Below are positions 1 through 11,285 of a DNA stretch of 64,000 bases, in pieces; the first letter of the stretch is position 1, and each line of letters starts with the position of its first letter. Below the pieces are notes generated by a model that was not told where the DNA came from, made no database searches, and saw only the letters and a list, made by a program, of their open reading frames with translations. The DNA lies in NCBI RefSeq assembly GCF_001649575.2, contig NC_051431.1:21333423-21397422 (forward strand), in the 5' to 3' direction. The translations under genes were made by a program, and so were the position numbers. This stretch comes from Kryptolebias marmoratus (taxonomy: Eukaryota > Chordata > Actinopteri > Cyprinodontiformes > Rivulidae).

Positions 1-129
1 AAACAATAAACATTTGAAATATATGAGTTTGTATGTAATGTATGAATATAATATACAAGTTTCACTTTTTAAATGGAATTACTAAAATCAATCTACCTTT
101 TCATGATATTCTAATTTTATGACCAGCAC

Positions 130-130
<1 letters not shown>

Positions 131-160
<30 letters not shown>
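131..160. repeat. (TA)n microsatellite
   Basis: About 15 uninterrupted TA dinucleotides, followed by a short poly-T run. Confidence 0.95.
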
Positions 161-163
<3 letters not shown>

Positions 164-199
164 TTTTTTTTTTTAGAGTACCACCAAAGGTATGTACTG

Positions 200-617
200 C
201 GGAACATAAGGGTTTGTCATTTCCATGTTACCCGGATATAAAGCCGGAGAATGGATGAGGTTTTCTTAATAGGGTAAAGCTGTGACCTTGACCTTTGACC
301 CCATGACGTTGAAGTCAATCGGAGAACATCCCTGACACACGAGATGTCCAGCTGCGCAGTTTGACGTTCCATTTCTACGTTACATGGTTGCTGAGGTAGA
401 GCAAGGACAAGCTTTTCACAAAGGGGTCCCATGTGACTTTGACCTTTGACCCAGAAGCCAAAAAGGGTCATCCTCGACCTTTGAGGTGTCCAGCTGTACA
501 GTTTGACGTACCTATGTTAAGCTTGATCATTTTAGAGCTCCGACAAGAAACTGTCCACAGACGGACGGACAGACGGCGCCATACAATGATACGTCCCATC
601 TCAGGACGGGCGTATTC
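200..617 (-). repeat. Tandem array of ~140-bp units with TGACCTTTGACC-type direct repeats
   Basis: The phrase 'TGTCCAGCTG' followed by 'CAGTTTGACGT' occurs near 345 and again near 485, a period of about 140 bases. Each unit also carries 'TGACCTTTGACC' or 'TGACCTTGACCTTTGACC'. It ends in a run of GGACGGACAGACGG-like sequence and 'ATACGTCCCATCTCAGGACGGGCGTAT', the usual end of a repeat family that is widespread in animals. The same unit occurs in the opposite orientation at 10,870-11,285. Confidence 0.75.
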
Positions 618-1589
618 TAAAGATTTATTCCATCACAGTATGATCCTACAATATGAACATAATCTGCTGTAATCGCATCGTAGCTGTACAATAAAAACTG
701 TTAGTTTGTGTGTTTCCAAACATCACCCTCTTTTGACTTTAGTAGGTCAGCGGGGACAATCCAAACTTGCTAAACAAGGGTTTCATGTCTCCGAGCTTCA
801 TTGTTCTCCACGTCGAAAATCCCCGACAGCCTGTAGCACGGGTGCAGGTGATTATTTCCGAGGCATTAACTCCACTGCGTGCTAAGACACAGAAGGCGGG
901 CTTCAACAATGCAGTGAAACAGTACACTGTGATGGCCTGCTGAGCTGTAAACACACCATAAACACTGGATCCGTTTCGTTCGTTACTGCGGGACAGTCCG
1001 GGAAACCGAGCAACGCTTTTTGTATTATTAGAAAAAAAAGGAAGAGGGCCGGTAGAGTAGCAAAATTCTGAAAACGAGAGGAGTTTTTAAACAAGACTCT
1101 CAACAGGGAGGAGAAAACTGACACTTTGGAATTTGGTTACTTCAAGATGGGAGCGCTAACCTTGAATGTGTTTTGTCTGTGTGTGTTTGTGTGTGTTAGT
1201 CTTAAGGTGATGTGCACTCTTTAGGAACAAGTGTGGAAAATGAAATTAAAGTGAACAAATCTGTCATTTAATTTGATTATTAGTTGGACAGGAATATAGG
1301 TAAATGGTACACCTGGGTCTTCAAAAGAGAGAGCAACCTGTTGCTCTGACTACTGTCTGCTGCAGGAAGCGTTGCGCATTTCGAGCAATAAGCGGCAACT
1401 CCGCCATGTTGACAGCCTCCCACTGCAGCTGGATCTATCTTTTATTAACCCTCGTAACACAATCTAGAGAAAAGAAAATTTTTTAAAGTAACAGATGGAA
1501 ATTATATTATTATTTACAAATATTAAAAGCCTCGCTGAAATATATGATTTTGAATAATAATAATAAATGCTTTGCTAAAACATGACTGT

Positions 1590-1755
1590 TGTAGCCATTT
1601 TTGTAGTTTCTAAGTCCAGTTGCCCGTAGCGGCCATATTAAAATTTGGTGACCCCAAAATAATCAGTTGTAGATGTGCAACCAGTGTAAGTTTCATTAAA
1701 ATCCTTCCACTGGTTCACCAGATATGTTTAATGACAGACAGACAGTTGATTCCAA
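1590..1755 (+). repeat. Dispersed 'GCGGCCAT' repeat family, copy 1
   Basis: It shares the order of landmarks seen in all copies: a 'GTAGCCATTTTTGT' block, a 'GCGGCCAT' core, 'AATCAGTTGTAGATGT', 'AAGTTTCATTAAAATC', a 'TGGTTCA...AGATAT' block and a terminal run of GACAGACAGACAG. It is an old, diverged copy. I do not know the formal family name. Confidence 0.75.
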
Positions 1756-2444
1756 AAAGTTAATGGCAAAAACTGTTAACAAAAAGGTCTTTCACAATGA
1801 GTAGGAACTCGGATTATGTGTTGGTAATGACACATAATCACATGAGTCACGTGACAGCCATTTTTCTGTTGTTAAAGCCGTATTAGCCGTCAAAATATGC
1901 GACTTTTTAAAAATAAAATAACCACTAAATACACATCATGTACTACCAAAAGTCTACAGCATGATTGGTAAGAAATGAGGCACGAGTCGTGTTTTGTTGC
2001 CAACAATTACGAGTCGTTTGTTTACATTCGATCTGTCTCGGAGCGTGATGGGTATTGAGTTGGTAAAATAATCCCTAGATGTAAACAGAGTCCGAGGGAG
2101 AACAATGGAATCAGAGAAGCCGGGTCGAAAGAGAAAAGGTGAAGTTCTTTATTTGAACAGAAACGGAGACTAAAAACTGCGAGGACGAGAGGCGACAGGA
2201 GCGGAGTCATTCAGGGGAGGAAATCGAGCGGCGGAGAGCGTTAAAACTAAAGTTGGAGATAAAATTATTTATGACAGATATTCCAAACTAACTAGAACTC
2301 CACAAAGGCAAGGAATATTTGAAAAAAAAACCTGATGATTTTAAGCTCCATTAACCCTCAAACAGTTAATTAATGATGCAGAAATTGTGCCAGAAGCATA
2401 AAATTCAAATTAAAAAAACACTTAAAAATTGAGTATTTGGACAG

Positions 2445-2555
2445 TTATTATGGCTTTAAGGTCAGCTGGCTGCGGTGGGTTAACTCCAAAAAGGTGAGCA
2501 GATGGAGATGTGAGAGGTTAATGAGTTACTTTAGTGACAGACAGACAAACGCGAT
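2445..2555 (+). repeat. Dispersed 'GCGGCCAT' repeat family, truncated copy 2
   Basis: It keeps 'TAAGGTCAGCTGGCTGCGG', 'AACTCCAAAAAGGT' and the terminal 'GACAGACAGACAAACG', but the middle is lost. Confidence 0.6.
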
Positions 2556-3894
2556 AACATTTACCATCATTTTGTCGGTGGGTGATAACACTCGTCTTTT
2601 GCATTCTTAATCTGAAAAGCTATGGGTGTATCTATACTAGGAAGTCCTAAAATGCCTGTAGAGACATACAGTCATAAAACATCATCACAAGCCTTTTAAG
2701 GCAGACAGTAAAAATACAAACCAAAGTAGGATTGGAGGAAGGCTTATGGTATTAAAGGAAAAGATGCTGACCAACCCTAATCTCAGTCCTTATTTGGGTT
2801 TTATTTAAGCTCAAAGTGGATATGACTGCTTTTGAATTTAAAAAAAAAAAAAAAAAAAACATATCTTAGTAGTCATTGTCTCTTTGCGAATGCTGCTGAA
2901 GCTTCCTGTTCAGCCCTTCCTGTTAATTAACTTCCTTTGGAGCAAAAACTTGTGAACCCGTCCCTTAAGAACTCCTAAACAACACTGGGGCTTTGAACGC
3001 GCCAGGACCAGAGGACGGCTGCACATCCGTAAGCAGAGGAAGAGCTCCGGAGCAGATCTGGAGTGCGAGCTGCACTAATTGATTCAAGCAGGACTGAGTC
3101 ACCGATGCACTCACTGTGTTTTAGCTGACATAAAAAAAAAAAAAAAGGAAGTCGCCATGTGCTAGATATCAAGGCGCCGATACATCCGATGCCTGTGAAA
3201 CAACCCCCCCACCTTCGCCCTTTTTTTTTTTTTTTTTTTAAGCGTTAACTGAAACGACGAGCCAAGAGCCGAGTGGAAAGCTCGAACTGATCTCTCCCGC
3301 AGGTCAATTGTGAAACATCCGAGAGCAGAGCGGGGCAGGGTGGCTCCTAAAAGTACATTTAGAACGGTGTCGATGTGTGTGCGGCCTTCGCAGCCTGAGG
3401 TTTTTTCCTACAGAAAAAAAACAACAAAAAAAAAAACTGTTTAACTAGTATTTGCAGTCACTTGTTTTATGGCTTTTGCATGTCGCCAGTGGTAGCGGGA
3501 CGTAAGCAGCAGGATCCTGGGTGAGATTCCTTGATCCTGGTTCCAGCGTGTTGACCACTGTTGACCAAGGGATGGACAGAAGAAGGCCCGTCAGCTGTAA
3601 ACTCCTCTTATTGCATTAAAAACATGTTTTTTTCAGCCAAACCTGCCTAAGGGGTGAAAGATCGTCCTCATCTGCTTTTTTTTTTGCTGCAGGTTTTCAA
3701 CCAAACAATCCATCTACTAACTGAAAGGCTTACCTTTGGAGGATTGCATATCACCCGCCGCCTTCGTGCCAGAGTTTTACACTAAGACCAGTTTCTGTGG
3801 AGAGGCATTTTAGTCAGAACCTTGAACACATCATGTGGCAGTCTCATGTGATGTCACATGGTGTCACAGTCAGAGTACATGTTAGGGGATGACT

Positions 3895-4105
3895 CTCTAA
3901 TACGCTACCAAACTTTAGCTCAGTATCTGTAAAGCCGACTGAGTTAGAGCCATTCTCGTTATGCTTAGTTGTGGCGGCCATCTTGAATCGACTCCAAAGC
4001 TTAATCAGTTGTAGACGTACACCCAGCGATTACTTTCTAAAAGTTTCGTGAAAATCTGTACAGTGGCTCAGGAGGTGTTTCGCTAACAGACACAGTTGAC
4101 TACAA
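3895..4105 (+). repeat. Dispersed 'GCGGCCAT' repeat family, copy 3
   Basis: It contains 'CCAAACTTTAGCTCAGTATC', 'ACTGAGTTAGAGCCATT', 'GGCGGCCATCTTGAATCG' and 'TAATCAGTTGTAGACGTACA', followed by the 'AGTGGCTCAGGAGGTGTTT' block. It lies directly before copy 4, so this part is a tandem pair. Confidence 0.85.
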
Positions 4106-4124
4106 AAACATCAGGGAACCACGC

Positions 4125-4335
4125 CAAGTTCTAGCACAACAGCTGTAAAACGGACCAAGTTAGAGGCATTTTTGTGTGCTTTAAGGTCGGCTGGCGGTGG
4201 CGGCCATCTTGAATCGGGTGGACTCCAAAAAGGTAATCACTTGCAGCTGTCCATTCAATGATTAATGTCTGCGAGTTTCACTAACATTCATTCACTGCTT
4301 CATGAGATATTTTGATAACAGACAGAAACGGGGGG
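4125..4335 (+). repeat. Dispersed 'GCGGCCAT' repeat family, copy 4
   Basis: It contains 'AGTTAGAGGCATTTTTGTGT', 'GGCGGCCATCTTGAATCG', 'GACTCCAAAAAGGTAATCA' and 'CATGAGATATTTTGATAACA'. It follows copy 3 in the same orientation. Confidence 0.85.
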
Positions 4336-5904
4336 GAAACATGGCTTTTGGCAGCGAGCGGTGAGAACATAAAACTGTAAAACAACTTCACAGTGACGCC
4401 AGAGGATTTTATTAAACTTCTCTACAATTTCCAATCCATTATACATTTATAGACCTTTTTTTTTTTTTTTACAATATAAAGCAGGAGGTTTGACTGAATT
4501 TTTTTTAAATATTTATCTTGGCTGCAAAACGTCTGACCTGGTGGTTCTCAAAGTCAGGGTCCGAGACCCCATTTTGGATCATTAAACATCATGTGAGGGG
4601 TCTTGAAAAGAGCTACAGAAACCAAATTAACTTTTAAAATGAATGCAGATAGCAGATTTTACCATAACTGCTGCAAAATGATGAAAAAACTAGTCATTAT
4701 TGAGTAAAATAAAAATGACAATATATTGTTTTGAGGACACGCTGCCCAAAACGGTCCAATATGTCCACGCAGTGACGTATATTCTTAAATAGATGTGACT
4801 TTGGATGAGACAGAAATGCCGCCACCTTAAGGAAGTCGTTCGTTTCAACCTTCGCGCTCGGCTGTACTGTAATGCTTTCACATTGCGCTGCGTTCGCTTA
4901 CGCAAATCATCCCGGAAAATGCTCAAACTGTGGGTTTTTTTGTTTTTTTTTAATAATACCAAGGCTATATTTAACAAGGAGGAGAACTGAAGGACAAGAA
5001 TCAAAGCAAAGCTGGAATCACCTGCAGTTAGATCATTAAATGTGACATCCTGCATGCATGTTATATTAAAACTAGGAGGTGTATGTCACTGTATATTATA
5101 TTCCATATCTGCTCAGTATACAAATAATAATTAATGCGAGCCCCCATCTTACACAAAACACATTCAAGTGAGCCTGTAGCCTATGTTACTCAACTCTCTT
5201 TATCATTGTGATATGTTTATTCTTCCATATATCCTGATGGAGTTGTTTGAGAAACCAGCCCAGCGCTACGGCGATGATCGAACAGATTTTTTCTTTGCGA
5301 TTTCATTTTGACAGTCCAAAGGCTGCCCCCGCCACATCTGAGGACGCAGCGTCGGTTAGTAACGCACTCTGTTGGGAACTGGCCAGCTTTTGGTTTTCAT
5401 TTGGGGCTACCGGGGTCAGCCGGTATCAGCCGGTGTCATGGTGTGACACAGCAGTTGAATCTCCACTGTGCTCAAGATGATAACAGAACATTACAGATAA
5501 GATTATCCTCGGTATGGAATAGATATCTATTACTTTGATGTCATCAAACTCTTAGTTAGCAGTTCCTACACCATCAGGGAGTTCAAAGGTCAGAAACTTC
5601 TGAAAATGGAAAGATCAGCTTTTTTTATTTTTCCAGCGGTGTATGGTCTGTCTGAAAAATGATGATTTTGCATCTTCTGCTTCTGTCACCGCTCCTTGTG
5701 TGCTTTTATTGTTGCATCTTGACCAGGTCGTCCTTGTAAATAAATGGTTCTGAACAGACTTGCCCGTTAAATTAATGGTCATTATTAAAATAACAGCGTG
5801 TGTCTGTGAACTCGTATGACAGAGCACATGGAAAGTTGGGCTCTTCTTACTCACAAAAAAAAAATCCTAATTTCGTACAGCCCCCCATTTTGTGACAGGT
5901 CGAG

Positions 5905-6398
5905 TCTCTATAGCTTCTCATTTTTCTTAAAAAAGCTATGTTGCTGATAAACTTGCAGACAAGAAATGAGATCAGATATTGGACTTGAATTAATATATAT
6001 TAGAGTAATGACAACTCATCTTTAACATTATCTTTTTCTGTATCGTCTTCTTGTTTCAAAGGTAAATGTTTGTAGCTGTATCTTCAGGTTTTTGTTAGGA
6101 GCTTTTTAGATTTTTTAAAGGAGAAAAATTAATAAGGCATAAGAAATGAATGCTAATGATGTGCCTTTTTAGTTTGATTTATTGTTATTTGTTCATTAAA
6201 TTATGTTTGTTCTAAATTATGCATAATATGTAACTGGGAAAAGGTAATTGATAATTCTATATGAATGATTTGACAAATTACATCTAAAACCAGGGTTAAT
6301 TTGTTTTTTTCAATAAACACTGATCGAGACTGGCCCTCGGCTAGGACTAATGTTTTAATTTTGGTCCCCTTGTGTCGCTGAGTTTGACACCCCTGCTC
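5905..6398 (-). mobile_element. hAT-like DNA transposon remnant, copy 1
   Basis: The right edge (about 6370-6398), read on the minus strand, starts CAGGGGTGTCAAACTCAGCG, a typical hAT-type terminal inverted repeat. About 430 bases inside it are nearly the same, in inverted orientation, as 30,600-30,980. The copy lacks the opposite terminus seen in copy 2, so it is truncated. No transposase reading frame is left. Confidence 0.7.
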
Positions 6399-7859
6399 TA
6401 AGACGACTTTATCAAGACGGCGCAGTTTCGGCACACGTTGGCCCGTGCCTCTACAGCGGCGTGTCACGTCTCTGGAATATACGTCACCGTGTCCACCAGT
6501 CTGAGCCGACGGCTGAAAGCAGCTCAGCATTCAATGAGAAGTTCCACTTTTTTTCATCAGTGCAGAAAAAAAAGGTTTAAGTTTAGTTTTTTTGTTTTTA
6601 TTTTTTTCTATCATCCTCGTCTGTTTCCTTCTTGTGTTTGAAGCCTCTGCTTCTCCCGTCTTCCTGGAGCACTGTTGTGGCCGCGCTACAGGAATGGCAT
6701 AAATACTGCGGCGCTTGGGTCGTTTTGCAGTGTCTCTCCGGTCATTTTGGTGGAGAAGGCGTCGGCCGGAGTCGAAGGTCTCCGCCAGCTTTTATTCTGC
6801 GGGTCAGTTGCTGGAACGCCGGGGGCACAGCCGTCAGCGTCCACACGGCAGAACGGCTCGTCTAATTCAAACTCTTACCGCCAAGAAGATGAACTGTCGA
6901 AAAACCGAACCAGTTCAGCTTAAAATGGACAGATCAAGGTGACGGTCTCTAGCTGAATAAATCCATTGATCAATGGTCATCAGTGACCATCCCTCAATTG
7001 GTGACTCTCCTAACTGACAGGACCAATCCATTCAAAATAAAAACGCAAAAGAATTAAAACGAGTCTTGGCTCCTGGGTTGGAATAATGGGAATCTGCATT
7101 GATCGCAAACAGGACAAACAAATATCATCTAGTTGTTTGCTGCCCATCAGAGAGACGGGAGTCAAACGGCACAATTTTTGAACTTTTGCTCCAATAAAAG
7201 CCACTTTCCAGAATGCGCAGAAGCCACTTTTTTTTCTCCCCTCAACCCAACAGACAGTCAGCTCTTGTATCCAACTACATGTATTCCTAAAATCAGCCAT
7301 TTTGATTTGTCAACACACAGCCTTTAATTTGGCTCTTGTTGTTTTTATATACAGGAAAATGCTAATTTAAAAAAAGAGCCAATTTTCTGCAGTAACAAAC
7401 TCAGTCTCTATTACTTCTTGCTGTTTAATAAAAATTAAAAAAAAACTTACTTTTCCACATTTTTCTAACAACTGAAGAAGCTAGTGCAGTGTCAGCCTTC
7501 ATCGAGGAGCTTCTGCTTCATGGTACTTTAAAAAAAAACACTTGTAGCAGCTGTGCCAAATTTGTGTGCCAGGTGACAACTTTTCATCTTGTTTAAAAGG
7601 ACATTTAAAGGCTCTTAAATTTGTTCGTAGCATTGCCCTCTTTTTGGACAATTGTTTGCATAACATAAACAACGCCCTTCTGCTCGGTAATTCTAGCTTG
7701 TTTTTTTTGTTGCGTCCAAACAAACAAACTCCCGCTGACACAACAAAGACGTCCACCTACCAGAAAACTACAATAAGATAAAATGTGAAAAGGTGGCACG
7801 TAGTCGTTTTCTTCGCCTTTCTGCCTGTAAAGGGTTGTGTAAAAGCCCAAACGGAGAGA

Positions 7860-8340
7860 TAAAACAGGGGCTACTCCCTCCGTCCGTTAGTCAGCGGCAC
7901 TCACCCAGCGGCGCTGCCCGACTCAGGAGCCTCACAGCACGGATGGACCTCGCCGGACCGGACGGTGATGTTGCAACCGTTGTTCACGTCGCTTTTTTGA
8001 GGACACTCGACCCGTGGGGGCACACGGAGAGGAGAAATATGCGCCCGTAATGCTCTCCGGGCATGAAAGCTGGTTCCGGCCTCCCGGCAAACAGTCAAGA
8101 GAGCGGACGCGCGCAGCCCTGTCCGATAAGAAGGCGCTGTGCGCGGGGTGGACGCCGCCAGCAGAAGATAGAGGTCTGCTGCTTGAAGGCTGTCCCCTCC
8201 GCTCTCCTCTCTGCTCGCAGGGCGCATGCGCACAATTGGGTTCACGAGCTGGCGCGTGCGAGAGGACCCATCCAAATTCCAAGCCGGAGACGTTGGACGA
8301 GTCCGTGCCGAGCTTGAGGCGGCGGCTTTCTAGGGTTTGA
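7860..8340. promoter_or_regulatory. CpG-rich patch; possible promoter or first exon of an unrecognised gene
   Basis: GC content and CpG density are clearly above the AT-rich surroundings, with many CGCG, GCGC and GGCGGC words, as in vertebrate unmethylated promoters. On the minus strand an open frame runs toward 7906 and ends at a good splice-donor match (CTGG|GTGAGT, junction after 7905). That would suit a first exon transcribed leftward with a large intron. The conceptual peptide (ending ...CEAPESGSAAG) is not one I recognise, and overlapping open frames are expected in GC-rich DNA. I call only the CpG patch with moderate confidence. Confidence 0.4.
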
Positions 8341-8379
8341 CGTGAAAATATCACGCGTCAGCTCCACCTCATTATCGCC

Positions 8380-8700
8380 CGCTGGCAAGGCCGAAGGGGG
8401 CGATGGTGTTTTTGCCCGTTAGTTCGTCTGTTAGCACAATATCTCGTGAACCAACGGACGTATTTCAATGACGCTTTCAGGACGCCATCACTGGACGTTC
8501 ATCTACAACTCATTAACTTTTGGAGTCAGCCCAATTCAAGATGGCCGCCACAGCAACTCAACCTTAGGGAGCACAAAAGTGACTCTAACTCAGTGAATTT
8601 TACAGATACCGAGGTAAAGTTTGATGTGGTAGTAGCTGAGAGTAATTCCCCCAAAACATGCTCCGAGCGCTGACGCGATGCATAAGGTCTCGCGATATCA
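8380..8700 (-). repeat. Dispersed 'GCGGCCAT' repeat family, copy 5
   Basis: Inverted and unusually complete. It runs from the 'ATCGCCCGCTGGC...GGGGGCGATGG' end, through 'CAATATCTCGTGAACCA' and 'CAATTCAAGATGGCCGCCAC', to 'ATGCTCCGAGCGCTGACGCG' and 'ATAAGGTCTCGCGATATCA'. It shows both outer ends of the family and so defines a full unit of about 320 bases. Confidence 0.85.
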
Positions 8701-9449
8701 CACGAGATCACGTACGACATTACGTCAATCTTTGAGTTCTTTATTGGATTATGAAGCACAAAACATAACATTTGGAAAGTTGCTTTTTTGTGGCTGACTT
8801 TAAATTTTGTATTGCTCTCGATGCAACCGATGAACAAAGTCGACCCAGAAAAGCTTACTTCACTTAGGATTTAAAAAGAAAATACAAAGAATTTAGCGAT
8901 TCTCATTCAATATATTTGACTTTTAATGTCTCCGCTTCTTTCAGCTGCATCTTACTTTAGATTCTTTGTCATGTTTTTTTCCGGGTCGCAGATTCCTGAG
9001 GTGTGGCGCGAATTCTCAGACCGGATGAATCCGGGCTGTCCTAACAGGCCTTTGGCGGCAGCAATTTACCTCAGTACGCTAGGAGCGTTTGGGCCAGGCA
9101 GATCCTGACACATCCCAGTGCCCCGCCTGGTCGGATAGAACCTGCTCCGGGACTGAAACTGATAGCGCAGCTGTTGACAAGCACACATTAATGAGGCCTT
9201 CCACATCAGGGACCCGTTGCTAATTTTAGCGCTTGTGTCATCCCTCTGGAGTCGGATGTACATTTGTTGGCAGACACACAGACACCTGGAGTGTCCTGTG
9301 GCTGTTGGACTCTAGAGATAACATAGGACGAACCTGCACCTGTCAGTCTCAGTCAACATATGGATGTTTTATCTATCTACGAAGCGTCACAATTCCCGTT
9401 ATGGCTTTCTTTATCATCGCTGAAAGGCTAAAGATGAACAAAGACAGTG

Positions 9450-9650
9450 AAACTTTCAGGAGGTAATCATCGGAGGCACATCTGCGTTCCCGGTGGCTGC
9501 CGCAGCCAACAGAACTTCCTAAGAGAACAACAGCAACAAAAATGGTTATAATTCATTCAGTTCTGCAGATACTGAGCTAAAATTTGGTGCCGCCGTCACT
9601 GTGAGTCGTTCACAACACGAACTCCAAGCGCGACTCATTGGGCAAGGTCT
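9450..9650 (-). repeat. Degenerate copy of the 'GCGGCCAT' repeat family, copy 6
   Basis: Landmarks are in inverted order but heavily diverged: 'GAAACTTTCAGGAGGTAATC', 'GGTGGCTGCCGCAG', 'AGATACTGAGCTAAAATTTG' and 'CACGAACTCCAAGCGCGACTC'. Confidence 0.5.
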
Positions 9651-9889
9651 CTGCTTCAAACTTAAGCAAAGACCTTGCTCAACCTTTAATCTTTGTAAAC
9701 CTTAAGTGGACAAAAAAAAAAACCACATGTCAACAAACACTAAAAAAGATAAAGGACAACATTGAATTTTGCAATATAAGAAAAAAATTGGGTAGAAAAA
9801 AGAAGTTCCTGAAAGAGGTGTAGCCGTTTCAATCAGTCCTTGAAGATAATACTTACGTAATAACACGTACAAACTCTTATCGCAGGTTT

Positions 9890-10110
9890 TCACACTTAGA
9901 GTATGAGTTGAATAACTCTCAGTTTTAGCATTTAAGTAGACAGAGCTATATCTGTGGTTAACTTGGCTTCGTGAATCATGTTGACTCCAAACGTTAGTCA
10001 GTTCTAGATGTACATCCAATAATTACATCCTGATTAATATAATTAATTATATAATTACATCCTGAAAGTTTCATGAAGCACTGAACAGAATGCAACTGAT
10101 ATCAATCTAT
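9890..10110 (+). repeat. Degenerate copy of the 'GCGGCCAT' repeat family, copy 7
   Basis: It keeps 'AACTCTCAGTTTTAGC', 'TGTTGACTCCAAACGTTAGTC', 'AGATGTACATCCAATAATTAC' and 'GAAAGTTTCATGAAG'. The 'AATTACATCCTGA' stretch is locally duplicated (10,019-10,066). Confidence 0.5.
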
Positions 10111-10869
10111 CCACATATAGTTTTCTTTGGTTTGACGAGTAAGGAACACTCAATTTTTTTTCTCATATTGTAAAATTCAATTTTCCCCTTTACGTTTTTC
10201 TAGTGTTTGTTGACATGTGGGTTTTTTTTTGTTTGTTTGTTTTTGTCCAGTTAAGGTTTACAAAGACTAAAGGTTGAGTAAATGTTTGCCTGCTCTGAAC
10301 CAAGGACAGTGCTTGAGGGAGGGGGTTGAAAACACACTGAAACTGCTCATCACCTCATTAAACTCCCACTAGTTTCATCAAAACACTTCCTTACTTCATT
10401 ATGGTGCTCAGATTTCATACCTGAATTTTTTTTTTTTGGCTTTACTACATGGCAACAGTAAACTGTTTTTCTTGGCAAATAAATCAGAACTGACAGGTCT
10501 GGTCAGATGTTTGGTTTCCTTAATACTTCATTGGAAAATCATAATGTCAGGTCAAGCTTTTACTATAAAGTCTGTCTTATGTGCAAATGGAAATAAAAGG
10601 CCGGTTTAGTGATATAGATAATGTGGCTTTTCAAATTTAGATTTCTGTTATTACACCAAGTATTTTGTTCTATCTTTGTTAAGATGTACAAAGGTATTTG
10701 ACATACGGACATTAATATCATTTGTACCAAGGAGGTTATGTTTTCAGTTGTGTTTGTGTGTTTATCTGTTTCCCTGTCGTGCACAAGATTACTCAGAAAG
10801 TTATAAGTGGATGTTCACGGAAATTGTCAGGAAACGTCAATCATGGCACAAGAAACAAGTGATTAGATT

Positions 10870-11285
10870 TACGTGGCAATCCGGTCAAAGGTCAAGGTCT
10901 AAGTCACAAATCAGCCCGTTCTCTAACTAAACAGGAATGCTAAACTGCACAGGTGGACACCTCATGACCTCATGGGTCAAGGGTGATCACTATTGATTTC
11001 AAAGTGATGGAGTCAAATGTCAACATCACAGATGACCCTGTGTTCTAACTATGCAACCATGTAACAGAGGAAAATGAAACGGCACAGCTGGACACCTCCT
11101 AAGTCAAGGGTGATCACCATTGATTTCAATGTCTGGGGTCAGAGGTCAACATCACAGTTGACCTAGTGCTCTAACTCTGCATTAGTGTAATGTAAGAATG
11201 TCAAACTACACAGCTGGACACCTCATGGGTCAAAGATTGTTGATTTCAAGGTTCATCGGGTCAAAGGTCAAGGTCACAGGTAATG
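10870..11285 (+). repeat. Tandem array of ~126-135-bp units with AGGTCA-type half-sites
   Basis: The motif 'CACAGSTGGACACCTC' recurs at about 10,948, 11,083 and 11,209, giving unit lengths of about 135 and 126 bases. Each unit also has 'GGGTCAAGGGTGATCAC', 'TTGATTTCAA' and 'GTCAACATCACAG'. The array ends in 'GGGTCAAAGGTCAAGGTCAC', a row of half-sites. It is the same family as 200-617, inverted. Confidence 0.8.

Larger units (their letters stand above)
1..7859. other. gene-free, repeat-rich stretch
   Basis: No open reading frame here resembles a known protein or shows a chain of splice-compatible exons. The stretch is AT-rich, with poly-T/poly-A runs (for example near 2840, 3220 and 4450) and dispersed repeats that are listed separately. 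A short CpG-richer patch at about 6640-6900 has no recognisable exon. An intron of a gene starting at the CpG-rich patch near 8 kb on the minus strand is possible but unproven. Confidence 0.6.

Noticed and set aside
2105..2175. Plus-strand frame starting MESEKPGRKRKGEVLY
   Set aside because: It is short, stops after about 22 codons, and shows no splice site or partner exon. Probably chance or an old repeat.
7932..8354. 140-codon minus-strand frame in the CpG-rich patch
   Set aside because: No protein-family resemblance. Overlapping frames in all phases are expected in GC-rich DNA with few stops.
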